Shown piece by piece: positions 33,345 to 43,712 of a stretch of DNA of 64,000 nucleotides. Position numbers and translations under genes: made by a program. Positions within the stretch are counted from its first letter, which is position 1; every line of letters starts with the position of its first letter. Origin of the DNA: Bacillus amyloliquefaciens DSM 7 = ATCC 23350 (lineage in GTDB: Bacteria; Bacillota; Bacilli; Bacillales; Bacillaceae); assembly GCF_000196735.1 (NCBI RefSeq), contig NC_014551.1, forward strand, positions 3,281,001 to 3,345,000. The letters are read 5' to 3'. The notes beneath the pieces are model-generated. The model searched no databases, had not been told where the DNA came from, and saw only the letters and a list, made by a program, of their open reading frames with translations.

Positions 33345-33358
33345 TAAAAACGCTTACA
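33345..33358 (-). promoter_or_regulatory. Candidate cre site upstream of araE
   Basis: TGTAAGCGTTTTTA on the minus strand matches the catabolite-responsive consensus TGWAANCGNTNWCA at 12 of 14 positions. It lies 30-43 bases before the araE start codon, where B. subtilis araE is also under CcpA control. Confidence 0.5.
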
Positions 33359-33375
33359 AATCAGAGCACTATTAC

Positions 33376-34628
<1,253 letters not shown>

Positions 34629-34629
<1 letters not shown>

Positions 34630-34660
34630 AAAAAGCAATGTGCACGGCACATTGCTTTTT
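34629..34660. terminator. Bidirectional terminator between araR and yvbT
   Basis: AAAAAAGCAATGTG-cacgg-CACATTGCTTTTTT, between convergent genes. Confidence 0.88.
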
Positions 34661-34663
34661 TGC

Positions 34664-35671
34664 TCAGCTGTTTTTTAATTCAGCAATAATTTCAAACGAC
34701 CGCATTCTGTCGGCATGCTCAAAGCTTTCAGAATTCACCATGATTTCATCCGCCTGTGTTGTCCGGATGAAGCTTTCCAGCTTTTCCTTCACACGATCAG
34801 GTCCGCCGACGATCGTTGAACTGAGCTGTTCATTGACCATCGCTTTTTCATACGGCGACCAGATTTGATCCATGTCTTCAACAGGAGGTTTCAGCTGATT
34901 CGGTGTACCGCGTACGAGGTCTAAAAATCTTTGATAATGCGATGTCGCCAGATGCTCCGCCTTTTCATCCGTATCCGCGGCAATGACGGTGACGCCGACC
35001 ATCGCGTACGGTTTATCCAGTACGTCTGACGGGCGGAAGGAGCTTCGGTACATCTCAAGGGCGGGCACGGTGTTTTTCGGTGAGAAGTGAGCCGCAAAGG
35101 CGAACGGAAGCCCGAGCTCACCCGCAAGACGCGCGCTGAAGCCGCTTGAGCCCAAAAGCCAGATCGGCACGTCCAGCCCTTCGCCTGGAATGGCGCGGAC
35201 TTGATTACGCACATTGCCTGACGGTTTAAAGTAATTTCTCAATTCTTCAAGCTGCTCCGGAAAATCTTCTCCGCTGTTTATATTTCTTCTTAAAGCTCTC
35301 GCCGTTAATTGGTCGGTTCCCGGAGCGCGTCCGAGCCCGAGGTCAATCCGCCCCGGATATAACGTTTCAAGGGTTCCGAATTGCTCCGCGATCACAAGCG
35401 ACGAGTGGTTCGGCAGCATAATGCCGCCTGAACCGACGCGGATTTTTTTCGTGCCGCCGGCAATGTGGCCGATCAGCACTGACGTTGCCGAGCTGGCAAC
35501 TCCTTCTATATTATGATGCTCCGCCAGCCAGTAGCGGTTATAGCCCCACTCCTCGGCGCGGCGCGCTAAATCCATGCTGTTGCGGAACGATTCAGCAACC
35601 GTTCCCCCCTGTACGACCGGCGATAAATTCAATACGGAAAACGCAGTATCTTTCAATGTATGTTCAGCCAT
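34664..35671 (-). CDS. yvbT: Luciferase-like flavin monooxygenase YvbT
   Basis: Protein of 335 residues of the bacterial luciferase-like superfamily (LLM class, MsnO8-like). Visible features are [16 protein letters not shown] and [32 protein letters not shown] near the N-terminus, [19 protein letters not shown], and [19 protein letters not shown], the phosphate/FMN-binding part. These enzymes use reduced flavin and oxygen on unknown aldehydes, alkanes or sulfur compounds. No partner reductase is next to it. The start at 35671 has AGGAGAAAACG upstream. Same position as yvbT in B. subtilis, next to araR and yvbU. Confidence 0.88.
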   Translation of the reverse strand: MAEHTLKDTAFSVLNLSPVVQGGTVAESFRNSMDLARRAEEWGYNRYWLAEHHNIEGVASSATSVLIGHIAGGTKKIRVGSGGIMLPNHSSLVIAEQFGTLETLYPGRIDLGLGRAPGTDQLTARALRRNINSGEDFPEQLEELRNYFKPSGNVRNQVRAIPGEGLDVPIWLLGSSGFSARLAGELGLPFAFAAHFSPKNTVPALEMYRSSFRPSDVLDKPYAMVGVTVIAADTDEKAEHLATSHYQRFLDLVRGTPNQLKPPVEDMDQIWSPYEKAMVNEQLSSTIVGGPDRVKEKLESFIRTTQADEIMVNSESFEHADRMRSFEIIAELKNS

Positions 35672-35784
35672 CGTTTTCTCCTTTATGGTTTAGTGTAAGC
35701 AGATCTTAAACAAGGTCTCTACCACACACCTTACCACAGCTTTTCCCGTGAGTTAAACAATTTGATTCGATGATCTTCGAACAA

Positions 35785-36677
35785 TCAGTCAGCGGCGGTT
35801 TTCTTACGGATGAACAGCTCCTCGGCAATTTCAATAAAAAGCTTGGCGGCAAGTGAGGCGTCTTTTATAGAAGGAACCGCCAGCTGCACCTCCCTGAATA
35901 CATCCGGGGTAAACTCTTTAATCACCACTTCTTCCGGAAGAGGATTGCCGGCCATAGACATTTCCGATAAGATTGCCATGCCTAACCCCTCCCGCACCAT
36001 ATTAATGGATGTGCTGACATTAAAAACGGTAAAGGCGCGCAAAGTTCGGCACCGGCTTGTTTAAACAAACCGGAAAAAGGGGACGTGTAACCGCCGTCGC
36101 AGACCACCATCGGTTCGCCGTCCAGATCCTTTATTGTTACGGTTGAGCGTGCGGCGAGAGGGTGATCCCTATGCATAACCGCTGCCATTTTGTCTTTTTT
36201 CAACAGGAAATAATCCATATCCTCTGTCGGAAAAAGCAAAATGCCCGCATCAATCATCCGGGATTGCAGCCACTCCTTCACTTCGTCCGCCGTTCCTTCA
36301 TGCAGCACCAGTTCAAGCTTCGGATACCGTTTTTTAAACACGCTGATCAGCTTTGGAATGAAATAAGCGGAAGCGGCCGGAAATGTGCCGATGTGAATCG
36401 TTCCCTGTTCAAGCCCTCTTTCCGCGGCCGCCAGCTGCTCCGCTTTTTCTATGCCTTTGAGCACCTCTCTGATATGTACGAGAATTTTTTTGCCCGTGTC
36501 CGTGAGCCTTAAGCCGTTGCGGCGTTCCCGGATGATCAGCTTGATGCCGAGCTCCGTCTCAAGCGCCGAGATGGCATGACTGACGGCGGGCTGCGTCATA
36601 TTCAGCGCCTGCCCTGCTTTTGTAAAACTTCCCGTTTCAGCAATTTGAACAAAAACCCGCAGTTGTGTAATCGTCAT
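35785..36677 (-). pseudogene. yvbU: LysR-family regulator YvbU, frameshifted
   Basis: The first 212 codons encode a normal LysR N-terminus (MTITQLRVFVQIAETGSFTKAGQALNMTQPAVSHAISALE, HTH about 18-37) and most of the effector domain, up to FKQAGAEL. The rest of the effector domain (RAFTVFNVSTSINMVREGLGMAILSEMSM to the end) is in another frame from about 36042. Adding one T in the ACTTTGCG tract, or removing two bases, gives about 297 residues, near the family length. As read, the protein stops after 231 residues and would lack part of the ligand domain. It is divergent from yvbV across 97 bases and probably regulates it when intact. Confidence 0.82.
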
Positions 36678-36774
36678 AACGTTTTACTTATGCTCCTTAT
36701 AAAAAAGATTCATTTTATTTATCTTACTGATTACCGTATCATATGATGGAATTGTTCTACAAGGAGTGAACGAC

Positions 36775-37692
36775 GTGAAACAGCTTTCGAGAATACAGAC
36801 GGCTCTCATGCTGGCGTTTTTAGTCACGGTATGGGGGATTAACTGGCCGCTGACAAAGGCAGCGCTCGCCTATTCGCCGCCCCTTCTGTTTGCCGGAATC
36901 CGCACGCTGATCGGCGGACTGCTGCTGTTAATGGTTGCGGTGCCCCGTTTTAAAAAGCTGCGTTTTAAAGAAACGTGGCCGATCTATCTTATTTCTGCTA
37001 TTTTAAATATCACTTTATTTTACGGCCTGCAAACGGTCGGCTTGAACTACCTGCCCGCCGGCTTATTTTCAGCCATTGTGTTTTTCCAGCCGGTCTTAAT
37101 GGGCGTTTTTTCTTGGCTGTGGCTCGGGGAACCGATGTTTCCTTTGAAAATAGCCGGTCTTATTCTGGGCTTCGCCGGTGTCGCCGTCATCAGCGCAGCC
37201 GGTTTCGGAGGCCATATTTCCATCGCCGGCATTCTTCTGGCATTAGGCTCTGCGGTCAGCTGGGCGCTCGGCACGGTATTTATGAAAAGAACGGGAGGAC
37301 GCGTGGATTCCATCTGGATGGTCGCTCTTCAGCTTCTGATCGGCGGCGGGCTGCTTGTCAGCTCAGGCAGTTTTTCGGAAAGCTTTTCAGCGATTCAATG
37401 GAAAGCTCCGTTCATTCTCAGCCTTCTATTTATTTCGGTATTTGTCATCGCGCTCGGCTGGCTCGTCTTTTTTACGCTTGTCGGTTCAGGGGAAGCAAGC
37501 AAGGTTGCCTCTTACACCTTCCTGATCCCGCTCATTTCCATTGTCGTCAGCTCGATTTTCCTGCATGAGCCGCTGACCGTCAGCCTTTTGGCCGGACTGC
37601 TTCTGATCGTCACAAGCATCTGTTTTGTGAATATAACACCGAAGAAACTGAAAACACCTGCTTTGGCCGCAGAAAAAAAGGCCGTTCATTAA
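36775..37692 (+). CDS. yvbV: EamA/DMT-family transporter YvbV
   Basis: Protein of 305 residues with ten predicted helices in two EamA repeats. The first starts TALMLAFLVTVWGINWPLTKAALAYSPP, and the second is near HISIAGILLALGSAVSWALGTVFMKR. The end of each repeat has the family glutamate (LGEPMFPLKIAGLILG and LHEPLTVSLLAGLLLI). The C-terminus is basic (TPKKLKTPALAAEKK). The GTG at 36775 is preferred because AAGGAG lies eight bases before it; the GTG at 36766 overlaps that RBS. DMT exporters of this type carry amino acids or drugs; the substrate is unknown. It is divergent from the LysR gene yvbU. Confidence 0.85.
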   Translation: MKQLSRIQTALMLAFLVTVWGINWPLTKAALAYSPPLLFAGIRTLIGGLLLLMVAVPRFKKLRFKETWPIYLISAILNITLFYGLQTVGLNYLPAGLFSAIVFFQPVLMGVFSWLWLGEPMFPLKIAGLILGFAGVAVISAAGFGGHISIAGILLALGSAVSWALGTVFMKRTGGRVDSIWMVALQLLIGGGLLVSSGSFSESFSAIQWKAPFILSLLFISVFVIALGWLVFFTLVGSGEASKVASYTFLIPLISIVVSSIFLHEPLTVSLLAGLLLIVTSICFVNITPKKLKTPALAAEKKAVH

Positions 37693-37722
37693 AAAAACTC
37701 TTGCCGCGGGGCAAGAGTTTTT
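37691..37722. terminator. Bidirectional terminator between yvbV and yvbW
   Basis: AAAAAACTCTTGCC-gcgg-GGCAAGAGTTTTTTAT hairpin between convergent genes. Confidence 0.88.
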
Positions 37723-37725
37723 TAT

Positions 37726-39066
37726 TTATTGGCGTCTCCCTTTCACAAGATACGCAGCCGTAATGAGCAGATAGATGGCCGCCGTGATGCATGTAATGAC
37801 GATTGATGTCGTGGCAATCACGCCGATCAGGATGGCCAAAAGCGCAAGCACCGCGAACCATGTGGTGTACGGGAACCATTTTACGTAATAAGCGGGCTGT
37901 TCCGCTGCATGTTTTCTTGATTTCAGATGGGCGAACCCGATAATCAGCCAAATGAACAGCACGGTATAGCCTAGTGACCCCATCAAATAATTAAACGTCT
38001 GGCTTCCTGCAAATAAAGAAATCAGAACGCCTACATATAAAAACGACGTACATGTAAGAATCGCATAAACGGGGACCTTTTTCTTTGATAGTTTTGAAAA
38101 GACTTTCGGCACCCGGCCGTCAGAAGCCTGCGTAAACAAGACGCGGGATGATCCGTACAGTCCCGAGTTCATGGACGAGATAATCGCAAGAAGAATGACG
38201 GCGTTCATAATATGGTCGGCACCCGGAATTCCGATCATCTTAAATACGATGACAAACGGGCTTTCGGGAACGCTGTTAACTTGATTCCAAGGAATCAGGC
38301 TGACGATGATGAAAAACGGCAGCAAGTAAAAAGCGACAATCCGCGTTAACGTGCTGCGGACAGCTTTCGGAATCACCTTTTCAGGATTTTTTGTCTCCGC
38401 CAGCGTGACGCCGATGATTTCCGTTCCGCCGTATGAGTAGATCACAACGAGCATCGCCGTAATGACGCCCCCCGCTCCATGCGGGAAAAACCCGCCGTGG
38501 TTCGTTAGATGAGACAGCCCCGGTGCCGTGTGATTGCCGAATGAGAAAAATAACAGCAGAATACCGCATAAAATAAAGATGACAATCACCGTAATTTTAA
38601 TAAGCGCGAGCCAGTACTCTGTCTCGGCAAACAGCTTAACAGAAAGCATATTAACGACCGTAACAACGATGGAAATGATTAGAGCCAATATCCATATCGG
38701 ACATTCCGGCAGCCAATATTGAATAAAAATTGCGGCTACTACCGCTTCTGCGGCAATATTGAGCACCCACATTTTCCAATAAATCCAGTCTAAAAAGTAT
38801 GCAGCGTACGAACCGAGAGACTGCTGAACCAAATCACGGAACGTCCTTGCATTTTTATTTCGGACAGCCATTTCAGCCAGCCCCTGCATAATAAACAGCA
38901 GAATAATTCCGCCGAGGAGATAGGCCAATAATACGGACGGCCCGGCTTCATCAATCGCCGTGCTGCTGCCTTTAAAAAGCCCGGCTCCGATCGCGCCTCC
39001 AAGCGCCATCATCATAATGTGTCTGGACGACATCGTCCGTTTTAACGTTTGCTTGTCCTTTTCCAT
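37726..39066 (-). CDS. yvbW: APC-family amino acid permease YvbW
   Basis: Permease of 446 residues with about twelve membrane helices. The N-terminus SSRHIMMMALGGAIGAGLFKGSSTAID carries the APC-family motif GGxIGxGLF (helix 1 unwound region), and the EIIGVTLAETKNPEKVIPKA loop is conserved in amino acid permeases. Its long leader holds a T-box with a CUC (leucine) specifier, so expression should rise when leucyl-tRNA is uncharged. This makes leucine or another branched-chain amino acid the likely substrate. Monocistronic. The ATG at 39066 lies about 40 bases after the leader terminator. Confidence 0.88.
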   Translation of the reverse strand: MEKDKQTLKRTMSSRHIMMMALGGAIGAGLFKGSSTAIDEAGPSVLLAYLLGGIILLFIMQGLAEMAVRNKNARTFRDLVQQSLGSYAAYFLDWIYWKMWVLNIAAEAVVAAIFIQYWLPECPIWILALIISIVVTVVNMLSVKLFAETEYWLALIKITVIVIFILCGILLLFFSFGNHTAPGLSHLTNHGGFFPHGAGGVITAMLVVIYSYGGTEIIGVTLAETKNPEKVIPKAVRSTLTRIVAFYLLPFFIIVSLIPWNQVNSVPESPFVIVFKMIGIPGADHIMNAVILLAIISSMNSGLYGSSRVLFTQASDGRVPKVFSKLSKKKVPVYAILTCTSFLYVGVLISLFAGSQTFNYLMGSLGYTVLFIWLIIGFAHLKSRKHAAEQPAYYVKWFPYTTWFAVLALLAILIGVIATTSIVITCITAAIYLLITAAYLVKGRRQ

Positions 39067-39104
39067 CTATCACACGCCCTCTCGCAAAAAATTGTTCATC
39101 ACAT

Positions 39105-39360
39105 AAAAAAGCACGCCGCCTCTTTTTAGAAAAGAGACGGCGTGCCTCAGGCAGCCGCGGTACCACTCTTGTTGATCCCGAATATCCGGAATCCAGCTTT
39201 TAAACCTTTTAACGAAGGTCAGCCGTTAGGACATAGGGAATATTCCGACAATTCCGTTCCGCCCTGCCACTTCCGGGCGAGTTCAAAGAACAATCAGTCC
39301 GCGTTGCACCACCCCGCGGCTCTCTTTTTCTGACTGGATTCTTTTACTGCTCCCGTTCAC
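39105..39360 (-). promoter_or_regulatory. Leucine T-box riboswitch upstream of yvbW
   Basis: On the minus strand the leader contains an AGTA-type element near its start (GGGAGCAGTAAAAG), a stem I loop (GGTGGTGCAACGCGG), the specifier loop TTTGAACTCGCCC with CTC at 39281-39279, the T-box AAGAGTGGTACCGCGG (39170-39155), and a terminator whose stem (GCACGCCG...CGGCGTGC, 39145-39111, then Ts to 39105) competes with the antiterminator. CUC is a leucine codon. The order and spacing of the elements are those of Gram-positive T-boxes. Confidence 0.92.
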
Positions 39361-39415
39361 AGTGTTTTATGTTAAATGAATCTCTTGAGTTTTTATTTTC
39401 TGAATATAGTAACAT

Positions 39416-39444
39416 AATATACAGTCTTCTATTTTCAAAGTCAA
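39416..39444 (-). promoter_or_regulatory. Sigma-A promoter of the yvbW leader
   Basis: TTGACT (39444-39439), 17 bases, TATATT (39421-39416) on the minus strand. Transcription would begin about 50 bases before the first T-box element. Confidence 0.75.
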
Positions 39445-39461
39445 TACATAATTTTTGCCGC

Positions 39462-39620
39462 TTATTGCCCTTCCAAGTCATTTAAAAATCTCAGCAGAAA
39501 TCCGGAAACCGGGCTTTGCTTTCCGGGTGCCGCGCTTTCCGCTTTTACCTTTGTATTTGCGTATAAAAACAGGGCAAGCGCAATGCCGAATGAAATGACG
39601 AGAATCCATGCTTTTTTCAT
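39462..39620 (-). CDS. Small single-pass membrane or secreted protein, 52 residues
   Basis: ATG at 39620 with a perfect AGGAGG RBS nine bases upstream, TAA at 39464-39462. The product begins MKKAWILVISFGIALALFLYA, a short Lys-rich n-region and about 18 hydrophobic residues, i.e. a signal anchor or signal peptide. A polar tail follows (NTKVKAESAAPGKQSP...), ending in a short amphipathic stretch FLLRFLNDLEGQ. The stop codon lies just 18 bases before the -35 of the yvbW promoter, so it is a separate small gene upstream. No family is recognised. It is below the length often used for ORF calling and easily missed. Confidence 0.7.
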   Translation of the reverse strand: MKKAWILVISFGIALALFLYANTKVKAESAAPGKQSPVSGFLLRFLNDLEGQ

Positions 39621-39771
39621 CCAGATTCCTCCTCACTTTTTATCATCGGCGGCCTTTCTCTTTTTTTTATATTTTAAATCGAAAAAACAATTTTAAAATT
39701 CTGTTTTCCTTATATTGAAACTTGCTTTATCATAAAAGTATGCGTTTACATTCGAGTAAGGAGGTTATAGC

Positions 39772-40629
39772 ATGACCCCTGTCAATTCAAGCAGCATCGG
39801 GAAGATTCAGGCTGCCAGCAAAGGCTTGTCGCCAAAATTGAGAGCGATTGCAGACCATATCGTGAAGGAACCGAAAGACGTGGTTCACCTCTCCATCATT
39901 CAGCTGGCGGAAAAAACGAAAAGCTCTGAAGCGACGATTTTCAGGCTGTGCAAGCGTCTCGGTTTTACCGGCTATCAGGATTTAAAAATCACGCTTGCTC
40001 AGGAGATCGTTCAGGAGCCGGTACAGCACATTCATGAAGAAATGAGCCCCGATGACGATATCGAAGTCATCATTCAGAAAGTTTTCCGCGCAAATATTTC
40101 CGGCCTGACTGATACCTTCCATTTACTAGATCCGGCCGATGTTGAAAAGGCGGTAGAGATGATTCACAGCGCAGACAGAATCGAATTTTACGGAAACGGC
40201 GGCTCCGGGCTGATCGCCACTGACGCGTATCATAAGTTTATGCGTACGGGCATAAACTGCATCGCGCATACGGATTCTCACTTTCAGGCGATGTCAGCGG
40301 GTCTTCTCGGTCCCGGAAGCGCGGTCATCGGCATTTCTCATTCGGGGAGCAACAAAGATGTGCTCGACGCAGTGAAAACGGCCAAATCGCTCGGCGCAGG
40401 AACGATCGGCATTACAAGCTATCAAAAATCGCCGCTCACCCAGATTTCCGACGTTGTGCTGTATACATCAACAAGGGAGACGGCCTTCAGAACGGAAGCG
40501 ATGTCCGCAAGACTCGCCCAGCTGACAGTCATTGATACACTGTATTTCGCAACTGCCCGTCTGCGGCAGGAGAAAACGCTCGCCAACTTGCAGAAAATCA
40601 GAAAAATGATCGCGCACAAACGTTTGTAA
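39772..40629 (+). CDS. RpiR/MurR-family regulator of the gluconate genes
   Basis: Protein of 285 residues. The N-terminal HTH_6 domain (LSIIQLAEKTKSSEATIFRLCKRLGFTGYQDLKITLAQ, about 41-78) is followed by a SIS domain (RIEFYGNGGSGLIATDAYHKFMRTG..., about 138-250) that binds phosphorylated sugars. ATG at 39772 with AAGGAGG upstream. It stands directly before a gluconokinase and gluconate permease and probably responds to 6-phosphogluconate or a related phosphosugar. The usual Bacillus gnt operon instead has a GntR-family repressor and a gntZ gene, so this is a second, differently regulated system. A weak cre-like TGTAAACGCATACT lies upstream at about 39739-39752. Confidence 0.85.
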   Translation: MTPVNSSSIGKIQAASKGLSPKLRAIADHIVKEPKDVVHLSIIQLAEKTKSSEATIFRLCKRLGFTGYQDLKITLAQEIVQEPVQHIHEEMSPDDDIEVIIQKVFRANISGLTDTFHLLDPADVEKAVEMIHSADRIEFYGNGGSGLIATDAYHKFMRTGINCIAHTDSHFQAMSAGLLGPGSAVIGISHSGSNKDVLDAVKTAKSLGAGTIGITSYQKSPLTQISDVVLYTSTRETAFRTEAMSARLAQLTVIDTLYFATARLRQEKTLANLQKIRKMIAHKRL

Positions 40630-40638
40630 TCGCTTTCT
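40625..40638 (+). promoter_or_regulatory. Candidate cre site before the gluconokinase gene
   Basis: TGTAATCGCTTTCT matches TGWAANCGNTNWCA at 13 of 14 positions. It overlaps the stop codon of the regulator gene and lies upstream of a possible promoter (TTGACT at 40747-40752). A 6-bp inverted repeat AATCTA/TAGATT (40773-40778, 40793-40798) close to the kinase start might be the RpiR operator. Confidence 0.5.
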
Positions 40639-40811
40639 GAATATTTATTTTTCAAAAGAGAAATGCCGATACAGCGGGAAATGAGGCAATTTTATGAAAA
40701 AATTTTTCTTCTTCATCGTTGATTTATAAAAAAATTATTCCTATAATTGACTTTGTAAGGGCATACATTATCAATCTATCTTATTATTCAATTAGATTAG
40801 GCGGGATATAT

Positions 40812-42356
40812 ATGAAGGAAACCCAAGCTGTTATCGGTCTGGATATCGGCACGACCAGTACGAAAGCCGTTCTGTTCGGACCAAGAGGCAAAGTGTTAGC
40901 CAAGCATTCGGTTCACTATGATTTAATACAGCCAAAGCCGGCATGGGCCGAGCAGGATCCTGAGCACATTTTGGAAGCGGTTATCGGAAGCATCAGGGGC
41001 GCCGTCACAAAGGCCGGACTGAGTCCTGACAACCTGCTTGCAATCGGTATCAGCACCGCCATGCACTCATTGATTGCTGTCGATCAGCACGGCGGCCTGC
41101 TGACCAAAAGCATCATTTGGGCGGACAACCGCAGCGCTGAGCAATCAAAACGGATTATAAAAGAGATGAACGGTTTCGATATTTATAAAAGGACGGGTAC
41201 ACCGATTCACCCGATGTCCCCGCTTTCCAAAATTGTGTGGATGAGAGAGCAGGATAAGGAGACATTCGCGAAAACCGCCAAATTCATCAGTATTAAGGAA
41301 TATATTCTGCACGAGTTTTTCGGGACATATGTCGTCGATTATTCCATTGCTTCGGCAACGGGGCTGTTCCGTTTAGAGACGCTTTCCTGGGATGAAGAAG
41401 CGCTCCGGATTGCCGGAATCCGGGAAGATCAGCTGTCGGACATCGTGCCGACCACTCATCAGCTGCGCGGCCTTGCGCCGGAAATCGCGGCACGGATGGG
41501 CATTCATGCGGATACCCCGTTTGTCATCGGCGCAAATGACGGCGTGCTCGCGAACCTGGGAGTAGGCGCGATCGGCAAAGGCGAGGTCGCCGTTACGATC
41601 GGAACAAGCGGTGCCGTGCGTTCGGTGACGGATACGCCGATTACGGATGAAAAAGCGCGGACGTTCTGTTACGCGTTGACTGACAAGCATTGGGTCATCG
41701 GCGGCCCGACGAATAACGGAGGCATTATGCTGCGCTGGCTTCGTGATGAATTCGCTTCTCCGGAAGTCGAAACGGCGAAGCGGCTGGGCGTTGATCCGTA
41801 CGATTTAATGATTGATATCGCGGATAAAGTGCCCGCAGGTTCTGAGGGATTGCTGTTTCTGCCGTTTTTATCAGGAGAGCGCGCGCCGTTTTGGAATCCG
41901 AATGCCCGCGGAACGTTTTTCGGCATCAGCCTCCGCCATAAACGGGAGCATTTTATCAGAGCGGTGCTGGAAGGCGTCATCATGAGCGTCTTTTCAATCG
42001 GGGTCGCACTGAGAGATTTGGCGGGTCCCGCAAAAGACGTGCGGGCATCAGGCGGATTTGCGAGGTCGCCGCTGTGGAGACAGATTTTGTCCGATACGAT
42101 GGGGCGGGAAGTTCTCGTACCGGAAAGTTATGAAGCCTCGGCGCTCGGAGCTGCCGTCCTCGCTTTACACAGCCTTGGCGAAATGGAACGGATTGAGGAT
42201 GTTCAGGACTGGATCAGAATTTCTCACCGCCATGAACCAAATGTCAAAAACAGCGAAACATATATTGAGCTGTTTTACTTATACGAGCGGCTGTATGACA
42301 AGCTCAAAGATGAATTTGACGTCATCAGTGAATTTCAGCTCAAACAAAGCCGTTAA
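40812..42356 (+). CDS. gntK: Gluconokinase (FGGY family)
   Basis: Sugar kinase of 514 residues. The first phosphate-binding loop is GLDIGTTSTKAVLFGP (about 10-25), the second VAVTIGTSGAVRS, and FLPFLSGERAPFWNPNARG plus SGGFARSPLWRQILSDTMG are the FGGY signatures. It phosphorylates gluconate to 6-phosphogluconate for the pentose phosphate pathway. The start at 40812 (MKETQAVIGLDIG) follows AGGCGGGATATAT; the ORF is open 31 codons further upstream over the promoter. It lies 26 bases before the permease gene. Other FGGY substrates (xylulose, ribulose) are possible but the permease partner favours gluconate. Confidence 0.85.
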   Translation: MKETQAVIGLDIGTTSTKAVLFGPRGKVLAKHSVHYDLIQPKPAWAEQDPEHILEAVIGSIRGAVTKAGLSPDNLLAIGISTAMHSLIAVDQHGGLLTKSIIWADNRSAEQSKRIIKEMNGFDIYKRTGTPIHPMSPLSKIVWMREQDKETFAKTAKFISIKEYILHEFFGTYVVDYSIASATGLFRLETLSWDEEALRIAGIREDQLSDIVPTTHQLRGLAPEIAARMGIHADTPFVIGANDGVLANLGVGAIGKGEVAVTIGTSGAVRSVTDTPITDEKARTFCYALTDKHWVIGGPTNNGGIMLRWLRDEFASPEVETAKRLGVDPYDLMIDIADKVPAGSEGLLFLPFLSGERAPFWNPNARGTFFGISLRHKREHFIRAVLEGVIMSVFSIGVALRDLAGPAKDVRASGGFARSPLWRQILSDTMGREVLVPESYEASALGAAVLALHSLGEMERIEDVQDWIRISHRHEPNVKNSETYIELFYLYERLYDKLKDEFDVISEFQLKQSR

Positions 42357-42382
42357 TTCTTCTTTGAAAGGGTGAAAAGGTC

Positions 42383-43711
42383 ATGTTACTGTTTATTGTC
42401 ATTGCCGCTATTATCGTTTTACTCTTATTGATTACAGTCGCTAAGTTAAATCCTTTTATCAGTCTTTTGATTACATCCATCCTTGTCGGTTTCGCAACGG
42501 GCATGCATCTTCCGGACATTATCACTTCGATGAAAACCGGGCTCGGCAATACGCTGTCTCTGCTTGCGATCGTGCTGGCTCTCGGTACGATGCTCGGTAA
42601 AATGATGGCTGAATCAGGGGGTGCGGAGCGGATCGCTCACACCCTGATCGGCCGCTTCGGCAAAAAGAAAGTGCATTGGGCAATGATGGCCGTTGCTTTT
42701 ATCGTAGGCATCCCGGTCTTTTTCCAGGTCGGCTTCGTCCTGCTCGTGCCGCTTTTGTTTACGATTGCGATTGAAACCGGCGTTTCATTAGTGACGATCG
42801 GGATTCCGCTCCTTGCGGGGCTTTCCGTCGTGCACGGATTGGTTCCGCCCCACCCGGCGGCGATGGCGGCTGTCGGCATTTATCACGCAAATGTCGGAAA
42901 AACGATTTTGTATTCTTTAATCGTCGGCATTCCGACTGCCATCATCGCGGGGCCGCTTTACGGAAAATGGATTGGTAAGCGCATTCACAAACCCGTTCCC
43001 GAACTTTTGAAAAAACAATTTATTGAACGGAATGAGAAACACAAGCTTCCTGGATTCGCAAATACATTGTTTACGATATTGGTACCGGTGATCCTGATGC
43101 TTATGGCAACGCTTGCCGAAATTGCGCTTCCGGAAAAAAGCACGCTCTATGAAACTTTTAAATTTATCGGCGATCCTGTCACGGCGCTTTTGATCGCCAC
43201 GGTTTACTCCTTTTTCAGCCTTGGTTTTTATCAGGGCTTTAACAGAGAAAGCATTTTAAAATTCAGCAATGACTGTCTGGGACCGATCGCTTCAATTCTG
43301 CTTGTGATCGGAGCCGGCGGCGCTTTTAACAACGTCCTGATTGATTCAGGCGTCGGCACTTATATCGCTGATCTGGCGAAGCATTCAAGCTTCTCTCCCG
43401 TTCTTTTAAGCTGGACGATCGCGGCAGTCATACGCGTCGCCACAGGTTCAGCGACTGTCGCCATGATGACGGCGGCCGGCATTGTCGCACCGATTGCATC
43501 TGTCATGCCGGGCGTCAGCAGCGAGCTTCTTGTTTTAGCAACAGGAGCGGGTTCTTTGATTCTGTCTCATGTCAACGACTCCGGTTTCTGGCTTATTAAA
43601 GAATACTTCGGAATGACGGTGAAAGAAACATTCCTGACATGGACGGCGATGGAAACGATTATTTCTGTCAGTGCGATTTGTTTTATCATGATCATTAACG
43701 CGTTTATATAA
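42383..43711 (+). CDS. gntP: Gluconate:H+ symporter, GntP family
   Basis: Permease of 442 residues with about thirteen hydrophobic segments. The GntP-family motif ALGTMLGKMMAESGGAERIAHTLIGRFG is visible near 60-90, with further signatures FQVGFVLLVPLLFTIAIETG, VPPHPAAMAAVGIYHANVGKT and HVNDSGFWLIKEYFGM. ATG at 42383 follows GAAAGGGTGAAAAGG. It imports gluconate or related sugar acids for the kinase encoded just upstream. No 6-phosphogluconate dehydrogenase gene follows, unlike the classical gntRKPZ operon. Confidence 0.88.
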   Translation: MLLFIVIAAIIVLLLLITVAKLNPFISLLITSILVGFATGMHLPDIITSMKTGLGNTLSLLAIVLALGTMLGKMMAESGGAERIAHTLIGRFGKKKVHWAMMAVAFIVGIPVFFQVGFVLLVPLLFTIAIETGVSLVTIGIPLLAGLSVVHGLVPPHPAAMAAVGIYHANVGKTILYSLIVGIPTAIIAGPLYGKWIGKRIHKPVPELLKKQFIERNEKHKLPGFANTLFTILVPVILMLMATLAEIALPEKSTLYETFKFIGDPVTALLIATVYSFFSLGFYQGFNRESILKFSNDCLGPIASILLVIGAGGAFNNVLIDSGVGTYIADLAKHSSFSPVLLSWTIAAVIRVATGSATVAMMTAAGIVAPIASVMPGVSSELLVLATGAGSLILSHVNDSGFWLIKEYFGMTVKETFLTWTAMETIISVSAICFIMIINAFI

Positions 43712-43712
43712 A

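Noticed and set aside
39142..39333. 63-codon plus-strand frame over the T-box
   Set aside because: It lies inside the structured leader on the opposite strand and has no RBS.
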